Assembly: GCF_002259415.1 (NCBI RefSeq)
Contig: NZ_NPFY01000039.1
Location: 53,793-117,792, forward strand
Length of the DNA stretch: 64,000 bases
Reading direction: 5' to 3'
From: Rhodococcus sp. 14-2470-1b
GTDB lineage: Bacteria > Actinomycetota > Actinomycetes > Mycobacteriales > Mycobacteriaceae
A program made the translations under genes and the position numbers. The notes below the pieces were generated by a model. It was given only the letters and a program-made list of their open reading frames with translations. It searched no databases and was not told the DNA's origin. Below, in pieces: positions 58,808 through 64,000 of the stretch. Position 1 is the stretch's first letter. Each line of letters opens with the position of its first letter.

Positions 58808-59497
58808 TTACTTACCTACTTCCAGCTCAAGGCACAAGCGTTGGAAGTCCTCACGTGCCTGCAGCGATGCCCGATTTGGCGGGTACTCGGTAACCACTTG
58901 CCCCTGAGCTGCGGCTCGACTGTGCACCTTGTAGTGCCGAACAACGGTGTTGGCGAGTGGCCAACCTTGCGCTTGGACGAATGCTTCGGTCTGTTCCAGG
59001 TCGACTCGGCCGTCTCTTGGATCCCAGTTGTTGATGACGACAATGAATGGGATTCCCTTCGGCTCAAGCACTTTGGAGATTGTGCGGGCCGTCGGGTCGA
59101 AGCTGAGTGGCTCCGGGACGATCGGGACGATCGCGAGATCGGTCACCGAAAGTACAGTGTCGAGCGCTTGTCCTGAAGTGCCGTTATCTACAGCCCCAGG
59201 ACGATCGCCGATCCAGCCCGGCGTATCGACGTAAACGTGTTTGATTCCATCCAGGTTTGGCAGATGGCGGAGCATTTCCGGGTCGTCGATCTGAGTGACC
59301 CGGAAGGGAAGGTCCTGCACTCTTTCGGCCCACCACACTGCCGAGCCCTGAGGGTCGATCGAAGCTGCCAGTACTGGCGATTCGCTCTGCTTGGCTCCGG
59401 AGCGAGTCAAGACGTCATTCTTGACTGCCGCCAGGTTCATCGTGAGGGTACTCTTCCCCACTCCGCCCTTTTGGCTGATTATTACGTGTACGGGCAT
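58808..59497 (-). CDS. parA: ParA-like partition ATPase
   Basis: 229 residues from the ATG at 59497 (GGAAGG about 10 bases upstream). The deviant Walker A motif is ISQKGGVGKSTLTMNLAAVK (about 7-26). Later VYVDTPGWIGD is the Walker B/A' region, and IVPIVPEPLSFDPTARTI follows the MinD/ParA pattern. It is short, with no N-terminal HTH, so it is of the type Ib/small ParA class in which ParB or the site regulates the promoter. One palindrome lies 62 bp upstream of the start codon. Confidence 0.92.
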   Translation of the reverse strand: MPVHVIISQKGGVGKSTLTMNLAAVKNDVLTRSGAKQSESPVLAASIDPQGSAVWWAERVQDLPFRVTQIDDPEMLRHLPNLDGIKHVYVDTPGWIGDRPGAVDNGTSGQALDTVLSVTDLAIVPIVPEPLSFDPTARTISKVLEPKGIPFIVVINNWDPRDGRVDLEQTEAFVQAQGWPLANTVVRHYKVHSRAAAQGQVVTEYPPNRASLQAREDFQRLCLELEVGK

Positions 59498-61029
59498 TGA
59501 GCCCACCTTCCGTTTGCTTCACCGCGGTGCGGCTACTTCGGTGTGGTGTTCTGGCGATGATCTTTACCGCGGTAAAGATCCGCGAGAACGCGCAGCGCTG
59601 GAGTTGCTTGCGCCCTCGAAATGTACATCACTATGCCTCCAGAGTGTTCGGTTGTAGCTTCGACTCGCCGGGTCATGTCTGTGATCCGATGGCAGACTCC
59701 CCCGCTGGACCTCGGCGCTCACTGGCTCGTCCACGCGCTGTGGTACTTACCGGCTAAATCTTTACCGCGGTAGACGTCAAATCAGTGAAGGTGGGCAGTG
59801 CTTAAGTCCGCCTGTCGCACCATCAACTACTGGTATTCAGACTTCTGACCCGAGGGTGTGGGAGCTACACCGTTGCAGATTCGTGCGAGGACTGTGTCAT
59901 TGAAGCAGCGAGCAGGGCTGCGGACGGCAGCCGTCCCCAACGTTGGCTGGTTCGCTGGTCGACAGCAGTTAGTCGGGAGGCTTGCTAGGTATGGTGATAC
60001 ACGAAGTGCCGGCACCACGCCCGTCGGATGTCTTTAAGGCCCGCTGAGGCGCGTCGTACTAAGATTTCTGGGCGCGACCTGGCGTTGGTTCTGCAACAGT
60101 CGTTGCACTTCGAAGTACGCGCTAGTTGCTTGCTGTTGCAGTGCACTGCAATCATGCGCGACCAGGCTCTTCTGATGCAATCGGCCGGCCGATATCGTAG
60201 TGAGGGTGCAACAGTTTTCGTTAGGGTTTTCGGGCAGGCCCAGTTTGGTCGTTTCGCCCAATTCCGGCGGACTGTCAAGGCGCTAGGTCCTGAGCCTTGG
60301 CGTTGTCGCGTCTTTACCGCGGTAAAGGCTGATCTCTCACCGCAAGGTGATGATTCAGTAAATGCGAGTGGGTGGTGGGGTGATGTGGGCTCCAGTGAGG
60401 CCTTGAGTTTCATTTCTTGTCGGCAGTTAGTTTCAGCCATCTCGTAGGACCTTGGTTTGGCCGGCAACGCCTTGCGGCGGATTTACGTAGGGTGAATCGC
60501 GATAGTTCGCGCCGAAGTAAGACCGGGGGGCAGGATGTCGCACCCCACCCAATTTCGTCACTGTGACGAAAAGCGTCGCACCCACAAGCGTCGGGATCTG
60601 GCCGATTTGCAGTCGAAGTTCCGGGTTCTTTGGCGGTGCGCATTCGAAGGCCGGCCGAAGGTGGCGGCGGGCCTTTGATAGACAATATTCAATCGAATCC
60701 GCTTTAACGAGGCTGGCGTGTGCTGGGGAACTTCCTGTTGAGTGCATTTGCTTGAGTTAAATCGTGGATGCGCTTGATGCGCTGGGGGACCGGGGCCTGC
60801 AGAGCCTGGAGTCCGGGTGACCCGTTCCATATCTTGGCGACCTTTACCGCGGTAAAGATTGAATTTGACCTTGGAGTGGTACAGAGCTGCACCCTTGCGT
60901 CGAGCTCTCTTCGTGTTGCCGTTCGAGCGCGCCCTTCGAGGCAGGCTTCAGTGCTATGCCTCGCTCAGGCCGAGTGCGACGCTGGCAAGGCTGCATCCTG
61001 ACATCGATGGAGCGAACATAATCGCGCTC
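59498..61029. other. 1.5-kb gene-free region upstream of parA
   Basis: Several open frames are present but none has a ribosome site or protein-like composition, and some run straight through the palindromes. The region is less GC-rich than its surroundings in places. It probably serves as the partition site, and may also contain a replication origin, which was not identified. Confidence 0.5.
59559..60857. repeat. Four copies of a 16-bp palindrome: likely centromere (parS) cluster
   Basis: CTTTACCGCGGTAAAG occurs exactly at 59562-59577, 60312-60327 and 60842-60857. A copy with two changed bases (CTTTACCGCGGTAGAC) is at 59760-59775. The first copy has a longer palindrome extending three bases each way. 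All lie upstream of parAB and none was noticed elsewhere in the window. Repeated palindromes beside parAB are the usual partition site. Copy one could also mediate autoregulation. Confidence 0.85.
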
Positions 61030-61160
61030 CTATGGGATTGGGGCAACAGGTGAGTCGAATCGTGGGCTGGCACCAATGGTCCAGGCTCTGTGTCCTCTAA
61101 GGAGAAGCGCTTCGTAGGAGGGAACGGATGAAGGTGTGTCAGGGTCTGGACGAACGAACA

Positions 61161-61494
61161 TCTTCACGCCGGTGGCGCGGAGCAGCATCAATGCTTGCTG
61201 TTCGAGTTCGTGGACCCGATTGCGGGGCCTGGTCGGTGTTCCCAACGCTGTGAGCAGTGCGAGGTAGAACCGGCCGGGTGACGGGTCCGGGGGCATCTGC
61301 ATGCACAACACCGGTATCTGCTCGCGGTCGGACAAGCTGATCGGCGGATGAGTGCGCCGGAACTTTTCGATGATCATCGACTTGTCGTTGTTCGTCGGAC
61401 CGAGCAACAGTAGGTTCGGCATACGCTGTCGGTCCGGCCACGACAGCAACGTCTCCAGATGGTCGATGACCGTAGCGATCACCTCATCGGTGCT
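61161..61494 (-). pseudogene. TniB-type transposition ATPase remnant
   Basis: The frame (open from 61683 to 61030) contains STDEVIATVIDHLETLLSWP, MPNLLLLGPTNNDKSMIIEK and MPPDPSPGRFYLALLTALGT, then QALMLLRATGVKM, all characteristic of TniB of Tn402/Tn5053-type transposons. The P-loop normally reads GPTNNGKS; here Gly is replaced by Asp, which should disable ATP binding. The sequence upstream of about residue 64 and downstream of GVKM is not TniB-like, so the gene is broken at both ends. No tniA, tniQ or transposon ends were found. Confidence 0.75.
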
Positions 61495-61779
61495 CACGCG
61501 CACTCTGTACCTCGGTCCCACCGAGCGGCGCCGCCAGTTCGAGCGCCACCTCGCGTGAACGCGCGGCTCGCGGCGATGCCCGATGATGCGTACGTTCGCC
61601 CGTGGCCGCTGCATCCGCAGCCACTGCCAGGTGAGGCCCTCTCGTCCCACCGCGGGCTCGGCCACGACACCCCGTGTGGCCACGAGATGGTGCGCGCCAC
61701 CCTCGCCGGTATCCAGGTATCGGTCGCGTAATAGTCAGTGAGATAACCGATTTCGGGTGTACTGTAATGCGCTTCATGC

Positions 61780-62268
61780 CGTACTGTTGGGGGCAGCGGG
61801 AAGGCCAGGTTCTTCTCAGAGCACTTGCAGGCGAACGCTTTTCCCGACATGACCAGATGGTCGGTGCACCCAGGTCCCGTCGCCGTGCCGATCGACCGGT
61901 GGGGCCACATGCCGTTCCCCGCACAGTCGATGTCCCCGGCAGGGGTCGGATGGATCGTCGATGCCCATCGCACTGGGCAGCCGCCTCGACACGACCCACG
62001 ACCGCCTCGGTCGCTGCTCCTCGGTGATCGCGCGCTGGAAGCGGACATGACCGGCTCGCCGCCGCAACCCGTTGCAGCTGCACTGGACTCGGACTACTAC
62101 CGAATCGGTATCGATGCCCGCCGCCGTGCCCACACCGATCTGGCCGATGTGTCCGACATAACCGATGATCTCGAGCATCGGATCGAGAATCTGTTGCAAC
62201 GCACCCTCGAACTGCTCGATGGCGCGCCGAAACCAGAAGCGCAACCACACATCGAGTGGGTCGGGTGA
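61780..62268 (+). pseudogene. 5'-truncated third copy of the recombinase-like gene
   Basis: From about 61780 the plus-strand frame (read from a TTG at 61825) matches the C-terminal third of the protein at 42322-43410: SEHLQANAFPD, HPGPVAVPIDRWGHMPFP, ALDSDYYRIGIDARRRAHTD, DDLEHRIENLLQRTLELLD. Similarity ends before the catalytic-Arg region, so even less is left than in the copy at 2889-3550. It lies beside the TniB remnant and before the copper-related genes, at a probable rearrangement junction. Confidence 0.72.
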
Positions 62269-62340
62269 ACAGTGATCGACAAGAACGATACGGCCATGCC
62301 GTGAATGCGTACGCCGGCGTCAGAGAGTTCTGCTACGGGG

Positions 62341-62631
62341 TCATCCCGCCGCGGGACCTCGCTTCTTGATCGAGCGCGCGCGATCGACAGCTTCGATGTC
62401 CGCGTTGATGGTTCGGCGACGTTTCCTCAGAGTCAGTGCCGACAGCGGCAGGCTTGCGGCAAGTGCGGCGAGTAGTACCAATACGAAGGGAATGTCGAGG
62501 GTCGTCAGCGCGTCGACGGCCAAGATCACGCCTGCAGCGACGCACACGAGTATCAGCCGTACGCCGTTGTAGGCCAGCACATGAAAGACGAGCTGCCCCT
62601 GGGGGGTTGCGGGTGTGCGGATCAGTGGCAT
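62341..62631 (-). CDS. DUF4229-like small membrane protein
   Basis: 96 residues from the ATG at 62631. Two membrane helices (LVFHVLAYNGVRLILVCVAA running on, and LDIPFVLVLLAALAASLPLS) are followed by the basic tail RKRRRTINADIEAVDRARSI. LPLSxxxLxxxRxxxNADIxAVD is the DUF4229 pattern of Rhodococcus and relatives. Function unknown. It may be cotranscribed with ctaG, which ends 32 bp upstream. Confidence 0.7.
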   Translation of the reverse strand: MPLIRTPATPQGQLVFHVLAYNGVRLILVCVAAGVILAVDALTTLDIPFVLVLLAALAASLPLSALTLRKRRRTINADIEAVDRARSIKKRGPAAG

Positions 62632-62663
62632 CGGCCGTCCTGTCGTGCGTAGTTGTGCGGGCG

Positions 62664-63626
62664 TCACCGTAGGGTGCGGGGCCGGGTTTCGGTGCCGATC
62701 TGCTTGAGGAAATCGTTGTAGGCGTTCAGTTCGCTGTATCCGTCTTCTTCGGCGTGGCGATCCGCGACGGCCGATTCCTCTTTTTCGTCTCGGTTCCATC
62801 GAATGCAGAAGATGAGCACCACCAGCAGGGCCACCGGCTCACCGTAGGACCATGCCAGCGCCCCGGCGAGTTTCTGATCAGCTATCGGATCGACACCCCA
62901 CTGCGGGGGAGGGGAGGCGAACGTGGCGAGCATGGGGGTGCTCGACATCATCAGGATGACACCGAAGAACACATGCAGCGGCATCTCGACGAACAGGTCG
63001 AACATACGGCCCAGATTGCTCTGCCGAACAGGGAGGGGGCCGACGGCGAGCACAGGGATGATGAACAGCAGCCCGCTGGCGAAGAAGAAGATCTCCATCG
63101 ATACGTGCCCGATCTCGCTGACGGCGAGAACATCGAAGATCGACGACAGATACAGACCGTAATAGCTGAAGAGGAACAACGGAATCGTCAGCCCGGGGTG
63201 AAGCGCGATGCGCCCGGCGCGGCTACGCAACCCCGTCAGCGCCGCGATCAGTACCCACCGCCCGGTTCCGTGATGAGCGGTGGCACGCAACAAAAGTCGT
63301 CCGGGCGAACCCACCACCAACAACGGTGGGATGGTCATCGACAACGTCAGATGCTGGAACATGAAGACGCTGAACAGGCTGTAACCGTAGCGTTCGACCT
63401 GCAGTCCGGTCACCAGGACCAGCGCCGCGCAGCCGAGCAGAAAACTCGCACTCCGCCACCGTGACCACGCGATACCTCGACCGCGGACCCGGTAGAGCCC
63501 CCAGCAGTACAGCCCGGCCATGACGATGCCGGCGATCGGCAGGATCGGGAGCGGCGGTACATCGAAGCTCAGCAACGCTGCCAGCGTCGGCGGGCCTTCC
63601 GGGGGAGTTACTGCGGCGATGTTCAT
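62664..63626 (-). CDS. ctaG: CtaG-type cytochrome c oxidase assembly/copper membrane protein
   Basis: 320 residues with about seven membrane helices. The family features are visible: FSVFMFQHLTLSMTIPPLLV, SEIGHVSMEIFFFASGLLF, LFVEMPLHVFFGVILMM and several His that may bind copper (FQHL, HVSMEIF, LHVFFG). The caa3_CtaG family helps deliver copper to cytochrome oxidase or works with CopC/CopD in copper handling. A CopC-like gene lies directly upstream. The C-terminal tail is cytoplasmic and charged. Confidence 0.88.
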   Translation of the reverse strand: MNIAAVTPPEGPPTLAALLSFDVPPLPILPIAGIVMAGLYCWGLYRVRGRGIAWSRWRSASFLLGCAALVLVTGLQVERYGYSLFSVFMFQHLTLSMTIPPLLVVGSPGRLLLRATAHHGTGRWVLIAALTGLRSRAGRIALHPGLTIPLFLFSYYGLYLSSIFDVLAVSEIGHVSMEIFFFASGLLFIIPVLAVGPLPVRQSNLGRMFDLFVEMPLHVFFGVILMMSSTPMLATFASPPPQWGVDPIADQKLAGALAWSYGEPVALLVVLIFCIRWNRDEKEESAVADRHAEEDGYSELNAYNDFLKQIGTETRPRTLR

Positions 63627-63636
63627 CGGGACCCTG

Positions 63637-64000
63637 TCATTGCTTGTCCTTGCCTCGGATCACCAACGTCAGGGCGATGGCAGCGAGACCGAGGACAGTC
63701 AGGCCCACGATGGAGAGCAGCATCATGGTGTTCTGTTTCGGTGGCCGGTCTTCGCTGGCGGAGGGATTGTTGGGATCGTAGGGCTGCGTAGCCGTGGTAA
63801 CAGGAGTCGGCGAGGTCGAGGTCGCACCGCCCTGCGACTGCTGTGCAGCGGCGTCCTGAGGGGTGGCGGTCGCCGCAACGTCGACGGAGAAACCGTACGA
63901 CCCGGTGATCGGGTGCCCGTCCGCGGAGGTGACACGGTAGCCGACGGTGTACTCCCCGTTGGGGAGTCCGTCCTCGAGCAGGACCGATACGTCGGGGCCC
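63637..64000 (-). CDS. copC: CopC-like copper-binding protein, C-terminal part
   Basis: Runs off the right edge; 121 codons are visible. LEDGLPNGEYTVGYRVTSAD followed by GHPITGSYGFSV is the CopC signature, with the Asp-Gly-His end of a copper site. A Thr/Ser/Pro/Gln-rich linker and a C-terminal membrane anchor (MMLLSIVGLTVLGLAAIALT) ending RGKDKQ follow, the YcnJ/CopC-anchored layout of Actinobacteria. The stop at 63637 is 11 bp before the ctaG start. The N-terminal signal peptide and other copper ligands lie beyond the window. Confidence 0.85.
   Translation of the reverse strand, partial: GPDVSVLLEDGLPNGEYTVGYRVTSADGHPITGSYGFSVDVAATATPQDAAAQQSQGGATSTSPTPVTTATQPYDPNNPSASEDRPPKQNTMMLLSIVGLTVLGLAAIALTLVIRGKDKQ

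Noticed and set aside
60028..60447. 139-codon open frame in the partition region
   Set aside because: No ribosome site, no protein-like segments, and it reads straight through one of the CTTTACCGCGGTAAAG palindromes.

Overview
The window is GC-rich DNA of an actinobacterium, most likely Rhodococcus or a close relative in the Mycobacteriales. The signs are an Lsr2 nucleoid protein, a WhiB-type iron-sulfur protein, EspR-like regulators, a cutinase, and GTG/TTG starts with ATGA or GTGA gene overlaps. It reads as a large conjugative plasmid or integrated plasmid-like element: it holds a primase-type replication protein, a parAB pair with four copies of a 16-bp palindrome, and a long type IV secretion-like transfer operon. 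No rRNA, complete tRNA or CRISPR array was seen.

Layout. (1) 1-6312, minus strand: the edge of a small biosynthetic cluster. It has the N terminus of an adenylation enzyme, a condensation-domain-like protein, an AurF-like diiron N-oxygenase, and two Fe/2-oxoglutarate enzymes. One of these has the normal HxE motif; its partner has HxA, the metal-site change known from non-heme iron halogenases. A recombinase fragment sits in the middle. (2) 6.4-12.2 kb: accessory genes, including a secreted protein and a HicA-like protein facing each other over twin promoters, a SUKH-type immunity-like gene, several unknowns, Lsr2, a GNAT acetyltransferase and a DUF6461-like gene. (3) 12.4-14.9 kb: a secreted NucA/NucB-type nuclease, another exported protein and a small unknown gene.

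(4) 33.5 down to 14.9 kb, minus strand: an approximately 18-kb operon with many stop/start overlaps. It encodes a VirB4-like ATPase, an SCO6880-like protein, a VirB6/TrbL-like channel protein, small membrane proteins, a lipoprotein, a three-domain wall hydrolase, a cutinase with a large insertion, and topoisomerase III. No relaxase or coupling protein is in the window. At its head lie a Trp-rich 16-residue open frame and nested inverted repeats. (5) 33.7-38.1 kb: a regulatory cassette of a double-HTH protein, two mycobacterial-type regulators, an ImmA/IrrE-like metalloprotease, a polytopic membrane protein and a facing methyltransferase. (6) 38.3-44.5 kb: a ribbon-helix-helix protein, the replication protein, an AAA ATPase, a recombinase-like gene and a DUF2971-like gene.

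(7) 45.0-47.4 kb: an apparently intact IS21-family element. (8) 47.5-56.0 kb: a tartrate catabolic operon that spells out a full route: LysR regulator (divergent), tartrate dehydrogenase, DctA-type uptake, glycerate kinase, enolase and pyruvate kinase, followed by a WhiB-like protein. (9) 56.4-62.3 kb: a complete tyrosine integrase, parB, parA, a 1.5-kb centromere-like region, and remnants of a TniB gene and of the recombinase-like gene. (10) 62.3-64.0 kb: a DUF4229-like membrane protein, CtaG and the C terminus of a CopC-like protein; these could be cargo or flanking chromosome.
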